From Chamaecyparis obtusa (Eukaryota > Streptophyta > Pinopsida > Cupressales > Cupressaceae): a DNA stretch of 64,000 nucleotides. Made by a program: the position numbers and the translations under genes. The stretch is from contig BSBK01002093.1 in NCBI GenBank assembly GCA_027943335.1, positions 620,001-684,000 on the forward strand, written 5' to 3'. The notes beneath the pieces were generated by a model that searched no databases, was not told where the DNA came from, and saw nothing but the letters and a program-made list of their open reading frames with translations. This document shows, piece after piece, positions 48,301 to 59,806 of the stretch. How positions within the stretch are numbered: position 1 is the first letter of the stretch; every line of letters begins with the position of its first letter.

Positions 48301-49977
48301 TAATCACCTAAAAATGGAAAAAGATCAAATCAAAGCAAATTGAGTCAAATCAAAGCAAATCAAGGACATAATTGAAGCAATTGAATCACAATGCATAATT
48401 AGCCAATCAAAATTAAAATCAAGTCTTAATTCAAGATCAATCAAAATTGAGAGCATTTTAATCAAAGGCAATCAAATCAAAATACAAATAAATCAATTAA
48501 TTGTATAGTCTTGGATTAAATTAAATTCAACCCATTCAAGGGGTACATGGCTAAAATAAATCAATTACTCTCAACAACCCAAAAAGGGAGGAAATTCAAT
48601 CAACCAATGAGATTTAAGGAAAGGCATTCACATGGATCAAGCCAAATTCAATCTCAATCACTCAAAGTGAAAGGGAACCTTGTCCATTGATCTTGTCTAC
48701 TTGTCCCAAGCTTTGAGGACACAAACTTTGCTTTGTCTTCAAAGGGTGGAACCAAAGACTCAACCAAGGTTTAACCATGATCAAACACAACTACACCCCC
48801 TACCATTGGAAAATCTATAAAAGGAAGGCCAAAATCCTTCATAATTATCAACCACACATCTGAGAATTGCATTGAACCTCTTGCAATTTGAGTTTAGAAA
48901 GGCATTTGAGAGCATAATTAGCATTTACTTTGGTAATTGTTAGCAATAGCATTGTTTATCTTTATCATTCTCATTCTAGGACTATCATTAATGAGAGCTT
49001 GTTGAGAGCTTATTCATTAACATCTTAGTTAGAGAGCCATAGGATGCTCAATTGATCATTAATTTGCTATAGTTTTCTCTATTGCTTTGTGGTTTAATTT
49101 AGTTACTATTTCAATTATTGATGATTAACCTTAATTCTATGAAGATACTTTCATTAGTATACAAAATGGTAATTGAAATAGTAACTAAATTAAACCACAA
49201 AGCAATAGAGAAAACTATAGCAAATTAATGATCAATTGAGCATCCTATGGCTCTCTAACTAAGATGTTAATGAATAAGCTCTCAGCAAGCTCTCATTAAT
49301 GACAGTCCTAGAATGAGAATGATAAAGATAAACAATGCTATTGCTAACAATTATGAAAGTAAATGCTAATTATGCTCTCAAATGTCTTTCTAAACTCAAA
49401 TTGCAAGAGGTTCAATGCAATTCTCAGATGTGTGGTTGATCATAATGAAGGATTTTAGCCTCCCTTTTATAAATTTTCCAATGGTAGGGGGTGTAGTTGT
49501 GTTTGATCATGGTTAAACCTTGGTTCCACCCTTTGAAGACAGTGCAAAGTTTGTGTCCTCAAAGCTTGGGACAAGTAGACAAGATGGATGGCTAAGATTC
49601 TCTTTCACTTTGAGTGATTGAGATTCAATTTGGCTTGATCCATGTGAATGCCTTTCCTCAAATCTCATTGGTTGCCCGGATTTCCTCTCCTTTTGGGTTG
49701 TTGAGAGTAATTGAGATTTATTAATTGATTTAATTGATTTATTTTATCCATGTACCCCTTGAATGGGTTGAATTTAATTTAATCCAAGACTATACAATTA
49801 TTTGATTTAATTGTATTTTGATTTGATTGCACTTGATTAAAATGCTCTCAATTTTGATTGACCTTGAATTAAGACTTGATTTTAATTTTGATTGGCTATT
49901 TATGCATTGTGATTCAATTGATTCAATTGTGTCCTTGATTTGCTTTGATTTGATCTTTGTCCATTTTTAGGTGATTA
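48301..49977. repeat. Large inverted repeat (palindrome), arms about 810 bp
   Basis: The left arm 48301-49117 is the reverse complement of 49170-49977, with a 52-bp spacer. Both ends read TAATCACCTAAAAATGG from outside inward, and the inner ends read TTTAGTTACTATTTCAATTA and its complement. Similarity is high over the whole arm, with small differences such as CTATAAAAGGAAGGCC against its counterpart at 49455-49475. Each arm has a TATA box (48826 left; complement at 49464-49471) and an LTR-like start, so the arms look like two copies of one LTR in opposite orientation. No protein is encoded. Confidence 0.93.
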
Positions 49978-50144
49978 CAATATCTTTTTAGAAAAATACA
50001 AATAATAGTTAAAGTTAATCAAAATTATTCTAATTTATAATTTTTTAATATGTTTATCAATTTCATAAGTTTATTATTTATTATTACATATTTAAGTAAA
50101 TTTATTAAATAATAAACATCTAATGGGTAGGATTTACATATCGA
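49978..50144. other. AT-rich spacer
   Basis: Nothing recognised between the palindrome and the telomere-like tract. Confidence 0.4.
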
Positions 50145-50540
50145 TTAGAGTTAGGTCCCTGATTATGATTAGAGTTCATTGTTAGGATTATGATTATGTT
50201 TAAGGATTTGTGGTTACAATTATAGTTAGGGTCATGGTTATGGTTAAGATTTACATCATCATTATTATTGGGGTTATGATCAAGGTTTAAGGTTACAATT
50301 ATGGTTAGGTTTAAGATTTATATCAAGGTTTTAATGGTGGTTAGGATTAGGGCTTTGGTTATGGTTAGAATTTTGAGTTTGGGTTAGTAGAAGAGTTTAG
50401 GTTTACACCATGGCTAGAGTCATGATTGGGTTTAGAATTTGGGTTATGATCTTGTTTAGAATTAGGGTTTAATATTTCAGTTGGGGTTGTGTTTATAGTT
50501 ACGATTGGGGTTAGGGTTGTCAATAGGGTTTAGTGTAAGA
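50145..50540 (+). repeat. Degenerate telomere-like tract
   Basis: About 400 bp rich in GGTTAGGGTTATGG, TTAGGATTAGGG and GGGTTTAG phrases, which are variants of the plant telomere repeat TTTAGGG and of six-base GGTTAR units. A perfect array is not present. It is either a decayed interstitial telomeric repeat or a telomere-like microsatellite that expanded in place. Confidence 0.6.
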
Positions 50541-50696
50541 ATTATGGTTAAGGTAAGGATTACATCATGGAATGCCATGTTGGTAGTAAACATACAATTT
50601 AATAAGAAAAATATTTCAAACCTTAGGATAAAAAGGACCTGGCACTGTTTACAAAACATAGATTAATTGCATGATGGAGACATCAAAATAGTGGTC

Positions 50697-50846
50697 TAAC
50701 TATTGATAATTATATTAAATTACATTCCACCAAAATGAAACGTTACAAAATCTATATTAAAAATATTATTTGAAATTCATACTTTTTGGAAATTAACTAT
50801 TAATAATTATATTAAACTACATTCCACCAAAATGAAACGTTACAAA
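50697..50846 (+). repeat. Direct repeat of about 53 bp, 97 bp apart
   Basis: TAACTATTGATAATTATATT..CCACCAAAATGAAACGTTAC occurs at 50697-50749 and again at 50794-50846 with two differences. No gene is associated. Confidence 0.85.
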
Positions 50847-51701
50847 TATATTGAGTAACTAATGACAAGTGAAATAAATTATGAATTTTAAAACTCTAAA
50901 AATGTTTGAAAAGAATTCAAATTTTATGGTCCCCTTCCAAATAACTTTGGGGTACCTATTGCACACCAAAGTGTAATTGCTAGTTTATTTCATATTGCAA
51001 TGTGGAATGATAGATTTATATAATAAGATTTCAAACTTGACTTTATTTGAATTTGTTTTTACATAGTTATGGTCAATTGAAGATTGGATGTGCATGTAAA
51101 AAGTGACATAGAAATGTGAATGAGATAAAGTATGTTGAATAATAAAACTTCAATGTGAAATGTTTTGGGTGGATATTTTGCAACTAACGGTTTTGGGATC
51201 AATTGCAAAATAGTAGTTCCAGTCACAGTGTGTGAGACATAGTCTCTCCTACTTCTAAGGGAAGGCTCCCCCTTCTTATTGCTACTATAATAAACTAAAC
51301 ACTTAACTATTTCTAATTACACTAAGCTAAAATGAGGTAGGACATTCATAATATTCTCTTTATTTCAGAATAGATGTTTCATTTACAACATGATCTTTAA
51401 TCACTAATGCAATTCACTTGTAAAGTATTATTTGAAGCACTAATCCCGATAAACATAAGATTAGACATAAGAATAGTCTTCAAAGTACCAACAAATTTTA
51501 GTAACTTAGAAGCTCGTGAAACCTCTTGAAGTATTTCGATGACTCCTTTGTGAATTCAAGAATGAAGATAAAAAGATACATGAAACTCAAAGTATTCAAT
51601 GTATTTTCACATTATAACTCAAAAATACATAAAATAAGACCAACACAAAGTCTGCAAGTTATCTCCTCACTTGAGCACTCTGCACTAGTTTAAAATGTAA
51701 T
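50847..51701. other. Intergenic sequence left of the Tat element
   Basis: AT-rich, with no recognised gene. Ends immediately before the TGTAGACACC start of the next LTR. Confidence 0.4.
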
Positions 51702-54092
51702 TGTAGACACCTAAAAATCCTTTAGAAAATAAAGTATTTTTATTTTTTGAAAAACCCCTGATGACATCATCATTTATTAATTAATTAATTAATTTATTTT
51801 TATGTCATTAAATCCCTTTATCTTAATTAAAAATATTTAATTAAGAAATCCCTCCCAAAAATGTTTAAATCTTATTTAAACATTATCTCCTTATTTATTA
51901 ATTATTTAATTAATAAATTGACCCAAAAATCCCAAAATAAATTATTTATTTATTTTTTGCCCAAAACTTGGCCAATTTCCTTAAGACCACTAACCTCTTC
52001 TAGAATCTTCTAATCCTTCTTTAATTTTGATTAAAGGCTAATCCCATCATTCCTTAACCATAATCCCAACTCAAGAATATTTAATTAAGATTAAATATTA
52101 ATCCTAATCATAATCCCCTCCCTAACCTTGTCACTTTCCCTAACCAAGGTTAGCCAACTCCTAAGCTTGACCCAAAGTCAACAAACTTCTAGAAACTTCT
52201 CTTACATGCATTAAATGCATTTAAAGCCTCCTTATCCCTCTTACATGCATTTATGATGCATTTAAGAAGCCCCTCACCCCTTTCTTACACCCTTTGACCT
52301 TAGGCACATCTCTCAAATTGTGTACATCCCTCCCATCTTTCAACCCAATGCCCTTGTGACACTTGTCACAAGGAGGTGGCCCTGAACTAGCACAATCCAT
52401 GTGCTCCCCTTTGAATGAATCTTGGCCTCTCTTAAGGATTTTGATCCTGGCCATTCATTCCTCCTTCCCAAAATCCTATAAATGCTCCTCATTTCCAAGA
52501 GCAAAATATTCATTCACCTTTCATTTTAAGCATTGTTATCATGCTCATTTAGCTCTAGACTTAGCATAATCATCCTAATTTAGTTTACTTTCAAGCATTT
52601 TTAGCTCATCTTAATATAGCTTTAATGGATTAACCTAGTTTCTTCCATTGTTTTGCATAAGCATAGCATCATATCACATCTCTATTTGGTTAATAACAAT
52701 CTTAGCATAAGCATCATATAGCTTAATCTTCATTTCAACATCATTTGGATCCTTGAGGCCTTAGGGGCAAATCAGGTGTTCTATACCTATTTTGTGCCAT
52801 TTATGAGGTTTTCATGGATCTTAATCCGTCCTCAAATGCATAAGGAACATGCTCCAAGTGCTTAGAGAGCACACCCACATCCCCTTAAGCAAGAGCAAAT
52901 CAAACAGTGCTTGGGTGCACCTGTTTCAGCTCAATCTGAGGTGGCCTAGCTTAGAGTTTCCTTGTTTTGAATTGTTTTCATGCTAGATGAAGATCTAAAT
53001 CTTTGCTTGGTTTGAAAACTTTCAGAACAAGTATCCTCAAAAGCCTTGCTCATTCATTATCGCGTTTTGTATTTTATTTATCACCTGTAATCATTCCATT
53101 GTAGCCTGTAAATCTTTCTCTGCTGCCTGGAGCCATTTCTTGTCGCCTGTGCACAAGTTCCTATCGCCAGTGAACTTTTTCCTATCACCTGTGCACAAGT
53201 TCCTGTCGCCAGTGAACTTTTTCCTATCGCCTGTGCACAAGTTCCTGTCGCCTGTGAACTTTTTCCTGTTGCCTATGCACAAGTTCCTGTCGCCTGTGAA
53301 CTTTTTCCTATCGCCTATGCACAAGTTCCTATCGCTTGTGAACTTCCTGTCGCTTTTTCTCTCAGATTGATATTGGATTCATTTTTTTAAGCAAAAGTCA
53401 AACAAATTTTTTTTTTGAATGAAATTAAGGAAAAATGAACTTAAGTCCTAAGAGTCATTATCATTTTGAAAATCAAACACAATCTTGAATGATCTAAATT
53501 GGAAAGAACAAGCATCCTTATTCCTTCTTCTTTGAAATTCAGTTCAAACAAACTCAATCTTGAATGATCTAAGGATAAAACAAAGCTCTTTTCAAAGTTC
53601 TTAAAGCAACACGCCAATCTCAATCTTGAATGATCAAAGAAAGAACTTGCAATCGCTCAAATCACTTACTTTTCGAAGAAAGAACAACTCAAAATCTAAA
53701 CACTTGTGTCTTCAGTTATTTCAAAGTCCAAAACACACTTAATCAATTTGGAAGAAAGAACAACTTGCTTGATGTGCATCTAGGAGCTTTCATTTTCTGT
53801 AAATCCTTGTTAAAGTAAGCAACGTAGAACATTTGAACTTGGACAAGTTCACTTGTTTTACTTTTAGCGAGGCCTGTCCAGGGAGAAAAGTGCTTCCTCC
53901 TCGAAGAACCACCTCAAACCGGTATCCCCCCCAGTCAGTATATAAATAAAGTGAAGGCAAAAAGTACTCACTTATATCTCCTAATCCACGGGCGTTTTGT
54001 GCCAAATGCAAATGTCTGGGGATAGGTAAATATTCCTCCCCCAGTGTTCTTGGCTAGGCTCTTAAGTGAGTCACAGGCAGTTAGTATAACCA
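51702..54092 (+). repeat. 5' LTR of the Tat-type element, about 2.4 kb
   Basis: Begins TGTAGACACCTAAAAATCC. A TATA box TATAAAT lies at 52477-52483, about 775 bp into the LTR, consistent with the U3/R promoter. The 3' boundary is put at ATAACCA (54092) because GGTATGGAGACTCC follows. Without the 3' LTR in the window, the boundary is inferred. The ORFs inside are not genes. Confidence 0.65.
53140..53355 (+). repeat. 21/42-bp minisatellite inside the LTR
   Basis: Alternating 21-bp half-units, CTRTCGCCTGTGCACAAGTTC and CTGTCGCCAGTGAACTTTTTC, make a 42-bp dimer repeated about five times. The dimer reads open on both strands (plus SPVHKFLSPVNFFL; minus TGDRNLCTGDRKKF), but this follows from the period being divisible by three. 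It lies downstream of the TATA box, so it would be transcribed as part of the LTR. Confidence 0.9.
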
Positions 54093-54096
54093 GGTA

Positions 54097-54110
54097 TGGA
54101 GACTCCACAG
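54097..54110 (+). other. Primer-binding-like site of the Tat-type element
   Basis: TGGAGACTCCACAG follows the proposed LTR end by four bases. It resembles the TGGCGACTC site, complementary to tRNA-Arg, that Ogre/Tat elements use, with one change. Assignment is tentative. Confidence 0.5.
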
Positions 54111-55662
54111 AATAATTAAAAACTTGATAAAATAGAGGGTACCCTATCTACATCTGAAAGTATCAAAATCCTTGTGCAAGGACCGATTCCAAGGGGTTTA
54201 CCAGGTCGCCTCAAGATTACTCACCATTTGTATTCCCTTCTAAGGGGTACCAAGCTATGGGCAAGCGATTTTGATACTCACCTTCCTTAGGTAGATCTGC
54301 TTGAAGTGCTTGACAGTCAAATACTCCGTGAAAACATTGTTGGAACATACACTTTCAAAGCTTTATCAGAGTCAGTTATCCTGTTTGTATCCCACAAGGT
54401 TGCTTTGTCCCTTGTGGAGATTGCTTTTTCCAAAAGTCTTGTTTATCTATCCTTTGCCATTGGGAAACATCAAACTGATCAACAAATCTGGTTCGAGATA
54501 CTCAGAACATTTTGTAGAGAAACCCTTGGAATCAGATATCCAAAAGCCTTTTTGTCTCAAACCAACTATCAGGAATTTCCCCAAAGTTATGCCCAATTTG
54601 ATCAAACATCTGAAAGCTAAGTTACCCAAATCCAAGGATTATCAAGAGAAGAAAGTTGCAGAAAGAAACCTTAAGTGCCATCAATCCTCTATCCAAGCAA
54701 CCCAAGCAGAAGAAAAATATCAAGAAAGGCTTGATAATATTGGCTATAATGCAAGAGTTAAATAGTTTGCCTATCAATTCTGAGTAAACCGTCGCTACGT
54801 CAACCTTGAAAGAGAAGATTAGCCAGATCCTTTGCATGTCCTATTCTACCTTCAGATCTCAAATCCTATCTCGGTAGTCCTTCATCCTAGCTTCATCCTA
54901 GTTTCATCCTTGCATCATCACCAAACCTTAGTTGCATCCTAGAGTTCTTCTTAGTTGCATTCATCATCATCTTCCTAGCAGCATCATAGATCATCCATCC
55001 CAGTCGCATTTGCGTCATCCTTTTAGAAAGAGCATTGTTTCATCATCCTTCACCATCTTTCCATCAACAATCCACAATCAGAATCCCAAATCCTTGATCC
55101 AAATCCAGCATCCATTATCCAAAACAGAGTCCACCATCCTTTGCACCAAAATCCAGAGATCCAAATCCATAAGCACTTAGTGTTCAAAAACCTTTGAGTT
55201 GTTTCCATCCCTTATCCTAGGTCAGATATCATCCCCTTTTTGACAGAGCATTGTCTAAAGGAAATCCAACTTGTCCTTGCATAGCCTCATCATCTCAAGC
55301 AAGAGATTGGCTTGTATTGATAAGAATCCAATTGACCGAAGATCATTAGTCTATCCTAGGTTGACCAAATCCTATCACTGATGCTCCATCAGGAAAAATA
55401 GCAGCTCATTGTTGACACTTAGTAATCTTCCACCAGCATCCCACCAATCCTCCACCCAATCTTGACCAAAATTAGAGCATCCCATCAAGCCTCCATCATC
55501 ATCAACCTTTTTTACCAATCTGTCACCATCTTCCATCAAATCTTCCACCATCTTTGATTCATATCCAAGCATCTCACCAATCCTTGCATTATAGAAATTT
55601 CATCATCCTTAGAAGTTCCTTAAGCTTGCATCCATAATTCTTTAGAGTCTTTAGGAAATATC
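54111..55662 (+). other. Leader between primer site and gag
   Basis: About 1.5 kb, rich in CATC and pyrimidines from 54880 on. The largest open stretch (54301-54765, 154 residues) has no recognised domain. Some Ogre elements have an extra ORF upstream of gag; whether this is such an ORF cannot be told here. Confidence 0.45.
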
Positions 55663-58600
55663 TTGCATCCATCTAGCATCTACATCTCCATGCCTGTCGA
55701 GACAAGATCTGGATCTAGAAAAATAAGGAACATGAATCCTTATCCAATCACCAGTTCATCTGATCCCAACATTTTTACCAGGGTGATGATAGCCTATGAT
55801 CCCCAAATACAAATTGGAAATACATGGGATGATCCCAATATCCCCTCGGCTCCTCTGGCAATAGAAACATTTGTGAATCATCTAGAGAATCCACTAGTAG
55901 TTAATGCACTCATGGCCCAAAACCAGCAAAGCATGTTTACTAACTTTGCACAAGCGCATACTTCCATTCCGCCATATCTCCATCCTTGCATTCCCATAAG
56001 TACTATCCAAATCCTAGCACAAGTATACTCTCCATTCATCCAACCATTCCTTGATCCAACCTTGCAAACATCTCAAGCAACCTCCACCATTCCCCTTCTT
56101 TTTCAAGGAATCTTCGCAAGTCCCATAACACAAGCTATAACACCATCTGCTCCATCCCCTATCACAGGTACTTCATCATTTGCTATGGCTGCCCAAGCTC
56201 TTGCACAAATCCAACGCTTGTCCCAAAATCAACTCCCACCTCTTACACAAACCTTTGCACAAGAAGTTCCACCATCTTCCATAGGCCAAGCAGCACCTTT
56301 CACTCTGGGAGGGATGCAATCATCCTTCCCCTTCACTTCACAAGCTTCCACATCCACACCTTTTGTGCCAGGAGGGATGCAATCATCTTTTCCTTTCAAT
56401 CCCCAAGCTTCAGCATCCACACCATCATTTCAGGGTTCAACGCAATCGTTTCCCTCTTTCACCCAGCAAACCTCTACATCATCTACTCCGGGGGTAGCGC
56501 AATCATTCCCCTTTCAAAATCAGCAAACTTCCACATCACCTTTTTCATGGGGAGCGCAAACATTCCCTTCCTTTCCCCCCAGCAAGCAACTACCCAAGCA
56601 CAAGCCCAGCAAAATGCCTTCACCATAGGAATGCCTTCCATGGGTTTTTCCAATCCACCATTCATGTCCCAAACTCCCATTACATCTACCTTCTAGGCAT
56701 TTGCTGCAGCACAATTCCCACCTCACACTAGTTCTCGTTGGGGTCTCACTCAAGAAGACATGAAAGCCTTTGGAATACCAACTCACTCTCCTACATCAGT
56801 GTTTGCAAACCAACAAGCCACCTTCTCACAAGCAACACAACAACAACCATCTCAACCTCCACCAACTTCATCCTTCACAAGCTATCCATTCCCAACACCC
56901 AGTGCTTTTCAGCAAATTCCTCCACCTCAGAAGCAAAGTTCCTCCCATTTCGCAAGTTATCTTTCCCAGCCACCCTTTGCTTCAAGCTTCCCTACATTAG
57001 TTCCACCCTTAAGCAATGCGGGAATGCACCCGACCTATATTGGTCAACCACAGAGCCAAGTTCAACAAGGACCATCTTATCAACAAGCTACATCATTTCA
57101 CCAGCCACCCCCACAGCAACCATACTTCCAGTCACAGCAACAAACCCCCATCACTCCCCAACAGCAACAAGTTTCCTCCTATCAGTTATAGTAGTAAATC
57201 CCCGTCATCCCACAACACTAGCAAGCAGTCCCCTACCCTCCACCGCAATATCCCCCTATGCTGCATCAACAATATCCCCAGCAAACATCACTCCAAAATC
57301 CACTCTAATCTACCTATCCCGTTGGGCCATCTCCATATCCCACTCCACAATACCCACCTCAAATGGGAGTACCCACTCAAACACCAATCAATGTCGAGTG
57401 GGAAGCCATGAAGAACGCTCTTAAGGAGCTTCAAACTGGTACCGATAGCAAAACCTACAAGTTTGAGGAGGTGTGTCCTTATCCGTTTGACCGATCCATT
57501 GCCGCTATACCTTTCCCCAAGCACTTTGAGACACCTAAATTTGATAAATATTAGGGGAAAGGAGATCCAGTCAACCATATTAAAGAATTCTATATGGTGT
57601 GCCAAGAAGTGGCTTACAGTGATAACTATCTCTTACGCCTATTCCCCAAAAGCTTGGGAGGAACTACTGTTGAATGGTTCTACAAAATACCATGTGGGAC
57701 TATCACGACCTTTGCTGAACTTTCTGAGAAGTTCATTGCCCACTATGCCTACAATGTTGATAATGAGTTGACCTTGTTAGATCTCTACAACTCAAAATAG
57801 AAAGAAGGAGAAAGCCTATCAGAATACTTGCAACGATGGCAGAACCTTACCACCAGGTTATCATACCAGCCACCTGAAAAACATTTGACCAAAATCTTTA
57901 TTGATAATCTGCATCCTAAGCTGTCCCACTTCATGAGGATGTATTGTCTCCAAGCCTATCAAGATAGCAAGAGCAAGGGGAGGGTATTAAAAAGGCCCTC
58001 CTAGATGAAGGTACGATCCGACACTTCAAAAATGATGCCCAAAAACCCAGCAATGATAAATCCCATTACTGGAGTCGTAACAAGAACGTTGTTACTGATG
58101 GAGCCACTGATACTAAGCATGTCCAATTTTTCATGGCTAGTCCTCTGCCAACTCCTGCATACCAACAACAATAAACACCCATCTATCAGCAGCCTCCTCA
58201 AGTCCATCAGCAACCCACACAACAATATCATTCTCAGAATAATCAGCAAAATTATCAACAATAAGCCCATCAAGCTCATCAAGGTAATCCGAACAATCAG
58301 GTCAATGCCATTAACGTTACTCCCAAACAACACAAGCCCAAAGCTCAGAAAAATCCAAGGAAGACCTTCACACTGCTAGGTGAACCTCTGGATGTTATCT
58401 TTCACCGAATGGCCAAGGCCAACCTGATCACATTTCCACCAATCCAGCTAGTTGATGATACCACTCCCAAGCTCGATTGGTACAAAGATCATGAGTACTG
58501 TGATTATCATCATGTCAAAGGACACACTACCCTGAAGTGTATGAGACTCAAAAACTATATCCAAGATCTCATTGATCAAAAGGAGATCCAAGTAGATACA

Positions 58601-58906
58601 CCTGCTCAAGCCTCACTAAATGCCAATTTGCAAATTTATCAAAATGTGTTCCCACAACATAATGCTGGGAACAACCAAACTAATACCAATCATTCCCAGA
58701 ATCATGGCAAGGGCAAGCAAGAAGATCACACTACTACCTACATCAATTATGATAAATTTGTTGGATGTATAACCCAAGTTGACCCCACAATCAATGCCAT
58801 CCATGTCAAAGGAGCGGATCGTCAATGTGTTGTTACTACCTGTAGAGGCCGGATCATTGTTGCTGGTGCCTGTCCAAGGCCAGTACACAATGCACAAAAT
58901 GCATAG
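55663..58906 (+). pseudogene. Gag of the Tat-type element, broken
   Basis: Begins MPVETRSGSRK at 55690 (or the Met at 55663). The N-terminal part is Gln/Pro/Ser/Thr-rich, with repeated (P/G)GMQSSFPF.. units of about 19-20 residues (around 56300-56580). A frameshift at the C-run near 56575 moves the text to the next frame, where a very Q/P-rich stretch and then the capsid follow: FPKHFETPKFDKY, GKGDPVNHIKEFYMVCQEVA, LFPKSLGGTTVEWFYKIP, FAELSEKFIAHYA and SLSEYLQRWQNL. A second shift near 57980 leads to the frame with the zinc-knuckle-like motif CDYHHVKGHTTLKC (CX2HX4HX4C, 58499-58540). About a dozen in-frame stops stand where glutamine is expected, mostly TAG. Confidence 0.85.
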
Positions 58907-59602
58907 TATAACCTCATAGAACATCTTGGGAACACACCAGCCCAAATATCCATCTTGGACCTTCTCCGCACTTCACCTCTCCATCAGGAGATCCTTGACC
59001 GAGCTCTCAAAGAAGGACATGTCCCCATAGACATTAACACCACCCAGTTTGAGACCCTTATGGGACATCTATCCACAACCTATGCTTTATCCTTCAAAAC
59101 ATCTGACATGCCAGACGTTGCACCTGACCATACTCTCCCTCTCCCCATCACCGTCATGGTCAGAGACTTTGCCATCAAACAGGTCTTAATAGATAATGGC
59201 TTAGCCCTGAACTTGTGTACTTTGAAATTCATTCAGCAGATTGGGTTCACCCAGACCGATATAGCACATGAAATAATCACTATCAAAGCCTATGAAAACT
59301 TGGAGAGTACCTCTGAAGGTACCATTACTTTGCCTATTCAACTAGGCCCAGCAACACAAGATACCATTTGTCATGTTGTTGATCTTGATCTACCATTCAA
59401 TATCCTCCTCGACCGACCATGGATTCATTCCATCAAGGTTGTACCATCCACGTACCATTAGTGCATCAAATTTCTGCATCAAGGCACTAAGGTTACCATC
59501 CATGCTGATCCCCAACCCTTTGCATACTATCGTGCAATGGAAGCATCATTCCCTCACTCCACTCATTGTCCTGGAACTGACATTGGTACTTCTATTGCTA
59601 GC
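58907..59602 (+). pseudogene. Protease region of the Tat-type element
   Basis: Same frame as the end of gag, across a TAG at 58904. The retropepsin active-site text is VLIDNGLALNLC (residues about 77-88 of the open stretch starting 58955), matching the Tat pattern of hydrophobic-hydrophobic-D-[NG]-G-S-x-[LV]-N, with the Ser replaced by Leu. The flap/hydrophobic region and the C-terminal PFNILLDRPWIHS (family ..NLLLGRPWIH) follow. A TAG at 59459 and a TGA at 59609 interrupt it. Confidence 0.82.
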
Positions 59603-59806
59603 TCGTCCTGATCCCATTGCAATCCAAAAATCATTCTCACCTCCACCCTCTCTTCCATCAAGATCAATAACCAAGGCTGTGGTGAATATAGCCTACATGA
59701 TGCATTTTCCGTAGGGGCCCTCCCACATGATCCACATACTCAAGGGCGCCCGAGTCACCAAAGCAAGCCTATTAAAGAGCATCATGAAATCAAGAGAATC
59801 AGATCT

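Noticed and set aside
53091..53370. Overlapping repeat ORFs SPVHKFL (plus) and TGDRNLC (minus)
   Set aside because: Both strands are open because the 42-bp repeat is divisible by three; it lies in an LTR.
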